From Lachnoclostridium sp. UBA6475 (lineage in GTDB: Bacteria > Bacillota > Clostridia > Lachnospirales > Lachnospiraceae), in assembly GCA_002435545.1 (NCBI GenBank), contig DJNB01000225.1, positions 1 through 10,175 of the forward strand: a DNA stretch of 10,175 bases. Reading direction: 5' to 3'. The position numbers were made by a program, and so were the translations under genes. The first letter of the stretch is position 1; each line of letters opens with the position of its first letter. Shown piece by piece: positions 1 through 5,807 of this stretch. The notes beneath the pieces are model-generated. The model did no database searches and was not told the origin of the DNA. It saw nothing but the letters and a program-made list of their open reading frames with translations.

Positions 1-36
1 GGACTTACGTGGGGAGCTGTTTTACTTGAATGGTAA
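1..36 (+). CDS. 3' end of a FabH-like beta-ketoacyl-ACP synthase III (partial)
   Basis: The frame starting at base 1 is open to a TAA at 34-36 and reads GLTWGAVLLEW. This closely resembles the C-terminal tail of FabH-type ketoacyl synthases, which usually end in a GGG(L/F)TWG(A/S) strand followed by a few hydrophobic residues and a Trp or Phe. Only 11 residues are visible, so the family call rests on that tail alone. The active-site Cys-His-Asn triad lies outside the window. The frame overlaps the TTG start of the next gene by 11 bp, which suggests a shared transcript and possible translational coupling with the CobW-like GTPase. It could be a housekeeping FabH or a specialised paralogue. Confidence 0.7.
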   Translation, partial: GLTWGAVLLEW

Positions 37-985
37 GATACAGATTGATCTGATCACCGGCTTTTTAGGATCCGGGAAGACAACATTTATTAAGAAATAT
101 GCGGCTTATTTTCTGAAACAGGGAAAGAAACTGGGAATTCTGGAAAATGATTTTGGAGCCGTCAATGTGGATATGATGCTTTTGCAGGATGTCATGAGCG
201 ACTCGTGTGATGTGGATATGATCGCGGGGGCGTGTGACAAAGACTGCCACCGGCGCAGAATGAAGACAAAGCTGATCGCCATGGGGATGCTCGGATATGA
301 CAGAGTGCTGATCGAGCCGTCCGGTATTTTTGATGTTGACGAATTTTTTGATATTTTACATGAAGATCCGCTGGAACGCTGGTATGAGATTGGCAATGTG
401 ATTGCCATTGTGGATGCTTCCATGCCGGCCGAGATGTCGAAGGAAGCGGAGTATCTCTTTGCGACGCAGATTGCCTGTGCAGGGCAGATCGTCTTCAGCA
501 AATGTCAGGAAACGACGGCAGACCGTATCGAGCAGACGATTCATCAGATGAATGCTGCGATGGAACAGTTTGGCTGCAAACGGCGTTTTCAGAAAGACGA
601 AATCCTGTTAAAATACTGGAAAAAACTGGAAGACGATGACTTCTTGAAAATTGCTTCCGGTGGCTATACGACAGACCGTTTTGCTAAGTTGTGGTTTGAG
701 AAGGAAGAGGCATTTTCGACGCTGTATTTTATGGAGCCGACGGTTTCTTCGGACAAGGTTTCTGAGATTACGGATCGCATTATGAACAATCCGGCATGTG
801 GAAATGTAATCCGTATGAAAGGGTTCTTTAAAACTCCGAAGGGAACGTGGATTGAGTTAAATGCGACGACGGAAAACAAGAAAATAGAGCCGATCAAAGA
901 GGGCCAGGAAGTGGTTATCGTGATCGGAGAACATTTAGTAGAAGAAGAAATACGAAAGTATCTGTATGAGGAGCCTGCCCGCTAA
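26..985 (+). CDS. CobW/P47K-family GTP-binding protein (putative metallochaperone GTPase)
   Basis: A 319-residue G3E-type P-loop GTPase. CobW-family members insert or deliver metal cofactors (cobalt, zinc, nickel or iron systems) using GTP hydrolysis in the cytoplasm. A Walker A motif GFLGSGKTT is at residues 12-20, a switch-like ENDFGAVNVD at 40-49, a Walker B-type DRVLIEPSG at 92-100 and GNVIAIVDA at 123-131. A CobW_C-like domain follows at about 263-312 (RMKGFF, then a GQEVVIVIGEHL strand). Two features are atypical: the usual metal-binding CxCC is replaced by GACDKDC (C70, C74), and the guanine-specificity NKxD is FSKCQ (S158-Q161), so metal and nucleotide preference are open. The start is TTG at 26, preceded by GGGGAG at 11-16. 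The frame is open upstream to the window edge, so a longer form cannot be fully excluded. Confidence 0.85.
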   Translation: MNGKIQIDLITGFLGSGKTTFIKKYAAYFLKQGKKLGILENDFGAVNVDMMLLQDVMSDSCDVDMIAGACDKDCHRRRMKTKLIAMGMLGYDRVLIEPSGIFDVDEFFDILHEDPLERWYEIGNVIAIVDASMPAEMSKEAEYLFATQIACAGQIVFSKCQETTADRIEQTIHQMNAAMEQFGCKRRFQKDEILLKYWKKLEDDDFLKIASGGYTTDRFAKLWFEKEEAFSTLYFMEPTVSSDKVSEITDRIMNNPACGNVIRMKGFFKTPKGTWIELNATTENKKIEPIKEGQEVVIVIGEHLVEEEIRKYLYEEPAR

Positions 986-1004
986 AGAGCAGGCTTTTCT
1001 ATTT
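972..1004 (+). terminator. Intrinsic terminator after the CobW-like gene
   Basis: AGCCTGC (972-978) pairs perfectly with GCAGGCT (989-995) around a 10-nt loop that contains the CobW stop codon, and the run TTTTCTATTT follows. The 5' arm lies inside the last codons of the gene. Read on the minus strand there is no comparable U-run, so it should mainly serve the plus-strand unit. Confidence 0.8.
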
Positions 1005-1760
1005 CATTCCGCGGATGGCATACATCGGAATGGCGAAGAGAAAGATGCCGCCGATCATATTTCCCACCGTGACGAAAAACATATGCTGCAATAACGTGAG
1101 CAGCGATACGCCATCAAGCAGAAGATAGCCAATGGTAAATGTTGACATATTGGCGATGCAGTGTTCAAAACCGCAGATGACAAAGGTAGTGATAATGCCG
1201 GCGATCACGAGGATTTTGCCGCTTTCGGATTTCATCCGCGTACCGGTCCACACTGCGAGACAGACCAGAAAATTACACAGAATGCCACGCAGTATCAGTT
1301 CGGAAGGGCTGATACTGATTTTGTCCATAAAGAAACTATTGTAAAATTCTGTCAAAATTGGACGCGAGGCTCCGCTTGCCACAAAAAGCAGAGACAGTCC
1401 TGCTGCGCCGATGAAATTTCCGATATAGTTAAAGAGCCAGATGCGAAGGACGTCCCGCAGCTGACATTGTTCCAGTAAATAGCCAAATGTCATGGTCATC
1501 GTATTGCCGGTAAAAAGTTCGCCCCCCTGAAATACGACCAAAATGATCGCGATGGAAAATACAACGGAGCCGATCAGTTTTCCGACGGCAGGAGAAGTGG
1601 TTAAAAATGTTGCATTTATAACTTGTGACAGCATGGTCGCAATCACGATAAACACGCCTGCCTGTATGCTGCGTAGTCCGTATTTGACGGGTGATTTGCG
1701 GCAGACTTCTGTCTTTTCGCCGGCAGCAATGCCTAATTTTGCAATTTCTTCAATATACAT
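999..1760 (-). CDS. Formate/nitrite transporter (FNT) family channel
   Basis: A 253-residue integral membrane protein of the FocA/NirC/HSC family, pentameric channels that move small monovalent anions such as formate, nitrite or hydrosulfide across the inner membrane. Family hallmarks are present: GGELFTGNTM (residues 79-88) in the first re-entrant loop, ILCNFLVCLAVW (160-171), and GFEHCIANM (197-205) with the central pore His200. GN motifs in membrane helices (NYIGNFIGAA, TVGNMIGGI) also fit. About six membrane segments can be traced and the length is slightly below the usual 270-285. The ATG is preceded by GGGAGG (1766-1771) at about 5 nt. The gene faces the CobW-like gene tail to tail and is divergent from ybaK. 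Substrate cannot be assigned from sequence alone; formate is plausible in a fermenter, and no fdh, pfl or nitrite gene is adjacent. Confidence 0.92.
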   Translation of the reverse strand: MYIEEIAKLGIAAGEKTEVCRKSPVKYGLRSIQAGVFIVIATMLSQVINATFLTTSPAVGKLIGSVVFSIAIILVVFQGGELFTGNTMTMTFGYLLEQCQLRDVLRIWLFNYIGNFIGAAGLSLLFVASGASRPILTEFYNSFFMDKISISPSELILRGILCNFLVCLAVWTGTRMKSESGKILVIAGIITTFVICGFEHCIANMSTFTIGYLLLDGVSLLTLLQHMFFVTVGNMIGGIFLFAIPMYAIRGMK

Positions 1761-1788
1761 AATTGCCTCCCTGGTTATTGATACTTTT

Positions 1789-1818
1789 ATTATAGGTTTT
1801 CCACTTGCCGGATTTCAA
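1789..1818 (-). promoter_or_regulatory. Predicted sigma-A promoter of the FNT channel gene
   Basis: On the minus strand, TTGAAA (1818-1813) is followed after an 18-bp spacer by a perfect TATAAT (1794-1789). The expected start point is about 20 nt upstream of the ATG at 1760, leaving a short leader that includes the GGGAGG ribosome site. Confidence 0.7.
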
Positions 1819-1865
1819 TCCCTTTTTGTCGATTAAAATGATACTCTTTCTCAATTAAATTATGC

Positions 1866-1894
1866 TTTTCATGAATCGCAATATGTGCTAGAAT
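1866..1894 (+). promoter_or_regulatory. Predicted promoter of the ybaK-like gene
   Basis: TTTTCA (1866-1871), a 17-bp spacer and TAGAAT (1889-1894) form a plausible but imperfect sigma-A promoter. It lies 26 bp upstream of the ATG at 1921 and is divergent from the FNT promoter. Confidence 0.5.
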
Positions 1895-1920
1895 GAAAGG
1901 CGGAAAGGTTGGTTTTTACT

Positions 1921-2400
1921 ATGAAAAAAGAAGAAAAAACAAATGTAATGCGTGTCTTGGATGCGAAGAAAATTTCGTATCAAAGTCATAATTATGTGGA
2001 TTCCGGCGCGATCAGCGGAACAGAAGTGGCAAAAGCGCTGGGACAGAACCCGGATGCGGTATTTAAAACATTGGTTACCGTAAGTAAATCGAAGAAATAT
2101 TATGTGTTTCTTGTGCCGGTCGAAAAAGAACTGGATCTGAAAAAGGCGGCAGCCTGCGCCGGTGAGAAAAAGATAGAGATGCTGAAAGCCAAAGAACTGC
2201 TTGGACTTACCGGATACATCCACGGCGGATGTTCGCCGATTGGCATGAAAAAGTTTTTTCCTACGTTTATCGATAAAAGTGCGGCAGAGCAGGAGACAAT
2301 CTGTTTCAGCGGCGGAAAGATCGGATTTCAGGTGCAGCTGAGTTTAGAGGATCTGAAAAAAGTGATCCGGTTTGAACTGGCGGATATTGTGGAGGGATGA
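1921..2400 (+). CDS. ybaK: YbaK/EbsC-family Cys-tRNA(Pro) deacylase
   Basis: A 159-residue protein matching the YbaK/ProX editing domain, which hydrolyses Cys-tRNA(Pro) mischarged by prolyl-tRNA synthetase and so protects translation fidelity in the cytoplasm. The diagnostic features are AVFKTLV (residues 46-52), whose Lys49 matches the conserved catalytic-site lysine of YbaK, the VFLVPV strand (62-67), and GGCSPIG (102-108). The length is the family norm. The start is placed at ATG 1921, with GGAAAGG at 1902-1908 upstream. A TTG at 1909 in the same frame is rejected because it abuts that purine-rich site with no spacing. The gene appears monocistronic: its 3' end meets a convergent toxin gene across a hairpin. 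Related EbsC or INS-type editing domains are the main alternative; YbaK itself fits best. Confidence 0.9.
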   Translation: MKKEEKTNVMRVLDAKKISYQSHNYVDSGAISGTEVAKALGQNPDAVFKTLVTVSKSKKYYVFLVPVEKELDLKKAAACAGEKKIEMLKAKELLGLTGYIHGGCSPIGMKKFFPTFIDKSAAEQETICFSGGKIGFQVQLSLEDLKKVIRFELADIVEG

Positions 2401-2433
2401 GGAAGAAATAAGTTAGAATACTTCCTCATTCCC
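2394..2433. terminator. Hairpin between the convergent ybaK and toxin genes
   Basis: The arms 2394-2405 (GGGATGAGGAAG) and 2421-2433 pair over 12 bp with one bulged T, around a 15-nt loop. The 5' arm contains the ybaK stop codon. Neither strand has a clear U-run after the stem, so intrinsic termination is uncertain. It may instead be a 3'-end stabiliser or a weak bidirectional terminator. Confidence 0.45.
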
Positions 2434-2441
2434 AATCAGAA

Positions 2442-2726
2442 TTATAAATTGAATAAATCGCTGTGTGTGCCGGTACGAGTAAGGGTAAGAACCAGTACGT
2501 CATTATCATACCGATAAATAAGAAGCCAGTCTGGTTGAATATGGCATTCTCTGTGACCTGCCCAGTTGCCGCCTAAAGGATGATCTTTATGCTTGGAATC
2601 CAATGGTTTACCATTTGCAAGTTTTGTAACAATATCTTTTAGTATTGAAATGTTTAAACCGCGGCGTTTGGCAAGTTTATAATCTTTTTTGAATTGAGTT
2701 GTATTTTTAATTTCGTATTTTGTCAT
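2442..2726 (-). CDS. yafQ: YafQ-family type II toxin (RelE-superfamily mRNA interferase)
   Basis: A 94-residue toxin expected to bind the ribosome and cleave translated mRNA when freed from its antitoxin. The C-terminal half carries the family signature: DHPLGG (48-53), GHRECHIQPDWLLIY (57-71) and RTGTHSDLF (84-92). H49, H62, D66, H88 and F92 line up with the catalytic or active-site residues described for E. coli YafQ (H50, H63, D67, H87, F91), so the toxin looks intact. The ATG overlaps the antitoxin stop as ATGA (2723-2726), which couples translation to the upstream antitoxin. Length is typical. The family call is firm; the exact mRNA cleavage preference cannot be read from the sequence. 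Confidence 0.93.
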   Translation of the reverse strand: MTKYEIKNTTQFKKDYKLAKRRGLNISILKDIVTKLANGKPLDSKHKDHPLGGNWAGHRECHIQPDWLLIYRYDNDVLVLTLTRTGTHSDLFNL

Positions 2727-3004
2727 GTATCAAGGTGAGTAAAGAATTCATCTACATCATGATAGCCTTTGATGTCAGGATCCTTTGCAATCCTTTCTGC
2801 CTCAAGCATAGCAGAGACGGTTTCATTATTTGGAGTACCTTCCGTTATTTTGAATGGAATTCCCCGTTCGCGCAGAGATTGTCTGACAAAAATATTGAAA
2901 GCGGTACTGAGATTCATTCCCAATTCTTCGTACAGTGCTTCCGCAGCAGCTTTAAGGTTACTGTCCATGCGGATGCTGATATTGCTTGTATTTGATTTAG
3001 CCAT
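2723..3004 (-). CDS. dinJ: RelB/DinJ-family antitoxin
   Basis: A 93-residue antitoxin. The N-terminal part (about 8-50) is a ribbon-helix-helix DNA-binding module: SNISIRMDSNLKAAAE gives the strand and first helix, and the GMNLSTAFNIFVRQSL segment gives the second helix, followed by RGIPF as in DinJ/RelB proteins. The C-terminal 40 residues, acidic and helical, should wrap and neutralise the toxin. The ATG is preceded by GAAAGGA (3014-3020) at 9 nt. It is the first gene of the two-gene operon, overlapping the toxin by 4 bp. Family knowledge predicts that the antitoxin and its toxin complex repress their own promoter, and a direct repeat over the promoter fits this. Confidence 0.93.
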   Translation of the reverse strand: MAKSNTSNISIRMDSNLKAAAEALYEELGMNLSTAFNIFVRQSLRERGIPFKITEGTPNNETVSAMLEAERIAKDPDIKGYHDVDEFFTHLDT

Positions 3005-3031
3005 GGTATCACATCCTTTCTATTACAATAT

Positions 3032-3060
3032 ATTATATGCTAATTGCACGAAAAAATCAA
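3032..3060 (-). promoter_or_regulatory. Predicted promoter of the antitoxin-toxin operon
   Basis: Read on the minus strand, TTGATT (3060-3055), a 17-bp spacer and a perfect TATAAT (3037-3032) form a good sigma-A promoter. It gives a leader of about 20 nt before the dinJ ATG at 3004. Confidence 0.75.
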
Positions 3061-3077
3061 TATATTGCACGAAAAAT
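3043..3077. repeat. Two 13-bp direct repeats over the toxin-antitoxin promoter (candidate operator)
   Basis: ATTGCACGAAAAA occurs at 3043-3055 and again at 3064-3076, offset by 21 bp, which is two DNA helical turns. One copy lies in the spacer between the -35 and -10 boxes and the other immediately upstream of the -35. The placement and same-face spacing suit binding of two antitoxin dimers or toxin-antitoxin complexes. The binding itself is inferred. Confidence 0.6.
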
Positions 3078-3103
3078 AATAAAATATATTGCGGCATGAG
3101 GTG

Positions 3104-3117
3104 ATATGCCGGCATAT
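3104..3117. repeat. Perfect 14-bp palindrome between the dinJ promoter and pdaB (candidate operator)
   Basis: ATATGCCGGCATAT is fully self-complementary. It is centred 30-36 bp upstream of a lone TATAAT for pdaB (3141-3146) that has no good -35 box. It also lies about 44 bp upstream of the dinJ -35. The position suits an activator or repressor site for pdaB; no known regulator consensus is recognised. Confidence 0.45.
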
Positions 3118-3140
3118 ATGATCTGATATGAAAAATAAGT

Positions 3141-3185
3141 TATAATACCCATTTCCCCGGCATAAGTTAGTAAAAAACGCCGGGG
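3141..3185 (+). promoter_or_regulatory. -10 element and 5' leader hairpin of the pdaB-like gene
   Basis: A perfect TATAAT at 3141-3146 would start transcription near 3153. The transcript would then begin with CCCCGGC (3155-3161), which pairs with GCCGGGG (3179-3185) over 7 bp around a 17-nt loop. The GGGG of the 3' arm is the only ribosome-site-like purine run before the ATG at 3193, so the stem could occlude it. The T-rich TTTTATT after the stem also resembles a terminator, so the element could act as an attenuator. Confidence 0.45.
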
Positions 3186-3192
3186 TTTTATT

Positions 3193-4005
3193 ATGGAACC
3201 AAATTCAATAGAAATAGAAAAAGAAAAACTTATTTTATTTACTAAAGTTGGGGCGGTTGTTCTTACGTCATTGCTTCTTTTAGCTACCAGCATTCATTTT
3301 TATCCACAGACAGTGGCGACACTGAATACAAAACTCGGACAGGGAATCACAGCGAAAGAACTGCCAATCTATTGTGTAGATAAAGGGGAGGAAAAAAAGA
3401 TCGCCCTTAGTTTTGATGCCGCGTGGGGAAATGAGGACACCGCTAAAATTTTAGAGATTTTAAAGAAGAACAATGTGCGGGTTACCTTTTTTATGACAGG
3501 TGGCTGGGTTGAAAAATATCCGGAGGATGTGAAGGCAATTGCCGCGGCAGGGCATGATCTGGGAAATCACAGCGAAAATCATAAGCAGATGTCCCAGCTG
3601 TCAGCGGAGCAGTGCAAGGAAGAATTATTGAAACCACATGAGAAAGTGAAGGCGTTGACGGGGAAAGAGATGATCCTCTTCCGGCCGCCGTATGGGGATT
3701 ACAATGACAATCTGATCCGGGTTTGCCGGGAGATTAATTATTATCCGATCCAATGGGATGTAGATTCGCTGGACTGGAAAGATTATGATGCCGATACGAT
3801 CGTGCGCCGCGTTACAGAACACAAACATCTGGGAAATGGTTCCATCATTTTATGTCATAACGGGGCAAAACATACCGCGGAGGCATTGGACACGATGATT
3901 AAGACGTTGAAAGAAAAAGGATACGAGCTTGTACCAATTTCGGAGTTGATCATGAAGGACAATTACGAGATTGATACCGAAGGAAGACAGCATAAGGCTG
4001 GGTGA
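3193..4005 (+). CDS. pdaB: Membrane-anchored PdaB-like polysaccharide deacetylase
   Basis: A 270-residue carbohydrate esterase family 4 protein. Residues about 13-36 form one hydrophobic segment, giving an N-terminal membrane anchor with the NodB domain (about 68-250) outside. NodB motifs are SFDAAWG (73-79), GNHSENH (124-130, metal ligands H126 and H130), FRPPYG (163-168), WDVDSLDW (188-195) and ILCHNGAKHT (219-228, His222). Motif 1 has SFDAAW rather than the usual TFDDG: the first Asp (D75) stays but the second, normally a metal ligand, is Ala. This resembles the PdaB sporulation subgroup, whose members carry similar substitutions. PdaB of Bacillus subtilis is needed to maintain spores; a role in spore-cortex or wall glycan processing is inferred. 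The only ribosome-site-like run before the ATG is GGGG at 3182-3185, inside a hairpin. Other peptidoglycan or chitin deacetylases are possible. Confidence 0.8.
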   Translation: MEPNSIEIEKEKLILFTKVGAVVLTSLLLLATSIHFYPQTVATLNTKLGQGITAKELPIYCVDKGEEKKIALSFDAAWGNEDTAKILEILKKNNVRVTFFMTGGWVEKYPEDVKAIAAAGHDLGNHSENHKQMSQLSAEQCKEELLKPHEKVKALTGKEMILFRPPYGDYNDNLIRVCREINYYPIQWDVDSLDWKDYDADTIVRRVTEHKHLGNGSIILCHNGAKHTAEALDTMIKTLKEKGYELVPISELIMKDNYEIDTEGRQHKAG

Positions 4006-4021
4006 TTTCTGCAATACTAAA

Positions 4022-4068
4022 TGTGACTGCCACGCTGACAGATCAAGGTGACAGTCACAATTTTTTTA
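4022..4068 (+). terminator. Intrinsic terminator after pdaB
   Basis: TGTGACTG (4022-4029) pairs perfectly with CAGTCACA (4052-4059). After a one-base mismatch, CAC (4031-4033) and GTG (4048-4050) add three more pairs around a 14-nt loop. A TTTTTTT run (4061-4067) follows at once. The run overlaps the stop codon of the convergent DUF3892 gene at 4066-4068. Confidence 0.9.
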
Positions 4069-4380
4069 TTCCATTGTTTTCGAAGAGGCAGAGGCAGCAG
4101 GAAGGCTGCTGAGGTTGTTATTTTCTTCGCCATCCGGCAGTGACTTCAAGTATTCGGTGTCACCGCGGTGAGCAATGCCGACGCCCTGAATATCACCGGC
4201 TTTTGCCATAGCGACGCCTTCGCTTTTGCTGACCGTCTTTCCATCGGATAATTGATAACCGGTTATTTTACCGCGTTGTTTTACGATGCCTACGATTTCT
4301 TTTGCGTCTGCGGAAGGTTCCGGAATATCGTCTAAAGCTGCCATCGGCAGAGCATTTCGAAAACGTTCATTTTCTTTCAT
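4066..4380 (-). CDS. DUF3892 domain protein
   Basis: A 104-residue soluble protein of unknown function. Residues about 28-93 match the DUF3892 pattern: a short strand (EIVGIVKQRGKITGYQL), a turn with SDGKTVSKSEGVAMAKAGD, a second strand IQGVGIAHRG, and the ending YLKSLPDG followed by NNNLSSLP. The repeated short strands suggest a small beta-rich fold. The start is placed at ATG 4380 because GGAGG (4389-4393) lies 8 nt upstream. The frame remains open for another 113 codons toward 4719, but that part runs antisense through the MATE gene and its composition does not look like protein. The gene sits alone between the pdaB terminator and the divergent MATE gene; no partner is evident. The C-terminal tail is Ala/Ser-rich. 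Confidence 0.82.
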   Translation of the reverse strand: MKENERFRNALPMAALDDIPEPSADAKEIVGIVKQRGKITGYQLSDGKTVSKSEGVAMAKAGDIQGVGIAHRGDTEYLKSLPDGEENNNLSSLPAASASSKTME

Positions 4381-4415
4381 GTTGAAAACCTCCAAGTTTT
4401 GTTTTAAAATTAGGA

Positions 4416-4447
4416 TATCCGGATTTTGAAGTTTTATGTGCCGGATA
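4416..4447. repeat. Inverted repeat in the 95-bp gap between DUF3892 and MATE genes
   Basis: TATCCGG (4416-4422) and CCGGATA (4441-4447) form a 7-bp inverted repeat with an 18-bp spacer, and GGATATCC is itself palindromic at 4413-4420. The gap must hold both divergent promoters, but neither has convincing -35 and -10 boxes. The repeat could be an operator shared by both genes; this is a weak inference. Confidence 0.35.
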
Positions 4448-4475
4448 AAAAGGATAGAGAATAGAGAGCAAAAAA

Positions 4476-5807
4476 ATGAAACACACAAGAGAATTGACAA
4501 AAGGTAATATTTTAATCGGACTGTGGGCGTTTGCGGTGCCGCTGATGCTAGGCAACGTGATGCAGCAGTTATACAACCTGGTGGACACCTGGGTGGTTGG
4601 CAAATACATTGGAGAGCAGGCGCTGGCGGCTGTTGGTGCGTCCTATACGCTGATGACATTTTTGACATCGGTGATCCTGGGACTTTGTCTGGGCGCGGGA
4701 GCATTTTTTTCGATGGCATATGGGAAAAAAGACTGGGATGTTTTCCGAAACGGTCTGGTTATGTCTTTTACGACAATCGGTGGTCTGTCGCTGATTGTCA
4801 TGGCTGTGATATATTTATTGATGGATAAAATTATACTATGGCTTCAGGTGCCGCAGGAAACCTTTGCAGATATGCGGACGTATCTGATATATGTGATGGC
4901 AGGCTTTTTTGCAACATTTTTGTATAATTTCTACGCCAATGTACTGCGCAGCGTGGGAAATTCGGTGGTTCCCCTCGTGTTTTTAGCCGTTTCCGTCGTG
5001 CTGAATATCGGACTGGATCTTTTGTTTGTCATTCCATTTCAGGCGGGGATTGCCGGGGCTGCAGTGGCGACCGTTATCTCGCAGTATATATCCGGAATTG
5101 GGATTGGCTTGTATTTTATCAAAATGTATCCGGAATACCTGCCGCAGAGAAAGGATTTCAGGTGGGAGGGAACCAATCTGCGGCATATCATGTCATTGTC
5201 AGGATTTACCTGTTTGCAGCAGTCGGTAATGAATTTTGGAATTTTAATGATCCAGGGACTGGTAAACAGCTTTGGCGCGGTTATTATGGCTGCGTTTGCG
5301 GTGGCAGTAAAAATCGACACGATCGCGTATATGCCGGTGCAGGATTTTGGAAATGCGTTTTCGGTATTTGCCGCACAGAATTTTGGTGCAGGAAAGAGAG
5401 AGAGGATTTGGGAAGGTGTGAAATATGCCGTACTCAGTGTCGTGGTTTTCTGCGTGATCGTAAGTTCGCTGGTCGTTTTCTTTTCGCATTCGCTGATGAA
5501 TTTATTTGTGGATGCCGGGAGTGCCGTATCCGAAGCGGGGGCATGGTATCTTCAGATCGAAGGAGCTTTTTATGTGGGAATCGGAATATTGTTCCTGCTT
5601 TACGGATATTTTCGTGCAGTCAATAAACCGGTTGTATCTGTTATCTTAACGGTGATTTCACTGGGAACAAGAGTAGCGCTGGCGTATGGATTGACGATGA
5701 TCGCCGGTGTGGGAGTGACAGGAATCTGGATCTCGATTCCGATCGGATGGTTTTTAGCAGATTTCGCCGGCATCATTTTTTACCGGCGAAACCAAAAGAA
5801 ATATTAG
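4476..5807 (+). CDS. MATE-family multidrug/cation antiporter
   Basis: A 443-residue polytopic membrane protein of the MATE (NorM/DinF/MepA) superfamily, which exports cationic drugs and other organic compounds in exchange for sodium ions or protons. The start of the first half is typical: AVPLMLGNVMQQLYNLVDTWVVG (about 19-41) with the conserved helix-1 Pro, then EQALAAVGAS. VLRSVGNS is the usual post-helix loop. The second half repeats the plan, with SGFTCLQQSVMNFG near 240-255, AAQNFGAGKRER after helix 8, and YGYFRAVNKP. About 12 helices can be counted, and the length fits the family. The ribosome site is weak (GAGAG at 4464-4468). The stop codon overlaps the convergent bioY stop by 4 bp. 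Substrate is not predictable; the adjacent biotin genes are not evidence of a biotin link because the orientation is opposite. Confidence 0.93.
   Translation: MKHTRELTKGNILIGLWAFAVPLMLGNVMQQLYNLVDTWVVGKYIGEQALAAVGASYTLMTFLTSVILGLCLGAGAFFSMAYGKKDWDVFRNGLVMSFTTIGGLSLIVMAVIYLLMDKIILWLQVPQETFADMRTYLIYVMAGFFATFLYNFYANVLRSVGNSVVPLVFLAVSVVLNIGLDLLFVIPFQAGIAGAAVATVISQYISGIGIGLYFIKMYPEYLPQRKDFRWEGTNLRHIMSLSGFTCLQQSVMNFGILMIQGLVNSFGAVIMAAFAVAVKIDTIAYMPVQDFGNAFSVFAAQNFGAGKRERIWEGVKYAVLSVVVFCVIVSSLVVFFSHSLMNLFVDAGSAVSEAGAWYLQIEGAFYVGIGILFLLYGYFRAVNKPVVSVILTVISLGTRVALAYGLTMIAGVGVTGIWISIPIGWFLADFAGIIFYRRNQKKY

Noticed and set aside
1..36. Truncated FabH-like gene as BioZ, a biotin-pathway ketoacyl synthase
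   Set aside because: Only 11 residues are visible and the gene is over 6 kb from bioB with several unrelated, opposed genes between, so a biotin link is unsupported.
1909..1920. TTG start for the YbaK-like protein
   Set aside because: It touches the purine-rich ribosome site with no spacing; ATG 1921 fits better and gives the usual N terminus.
4381..4719. N-terminal extension of the DUF3892 frame to an ATG at 4719
   Set aside because: It runs antisense through the MATE coding region, is Pro/Cys-rich and unlike the domain, and skips a strong GGAGG placed 8 nt before the ATG at 4380.
5162..5626. Plus-strand open frame of 154 codons inside the MATE gene
   Set aside because: An alternate-frame shadow of the MATE protein with Cys, Arg and Trp-rich composition and no ribosome site.
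4476..5807. MATE protein as a biotin or pimelate exporter
   Set aside because: Its orientation is opposite to bioY, it lies outside the BirA-controlled units, and MATE substrates cannot be inferred from adjacency.
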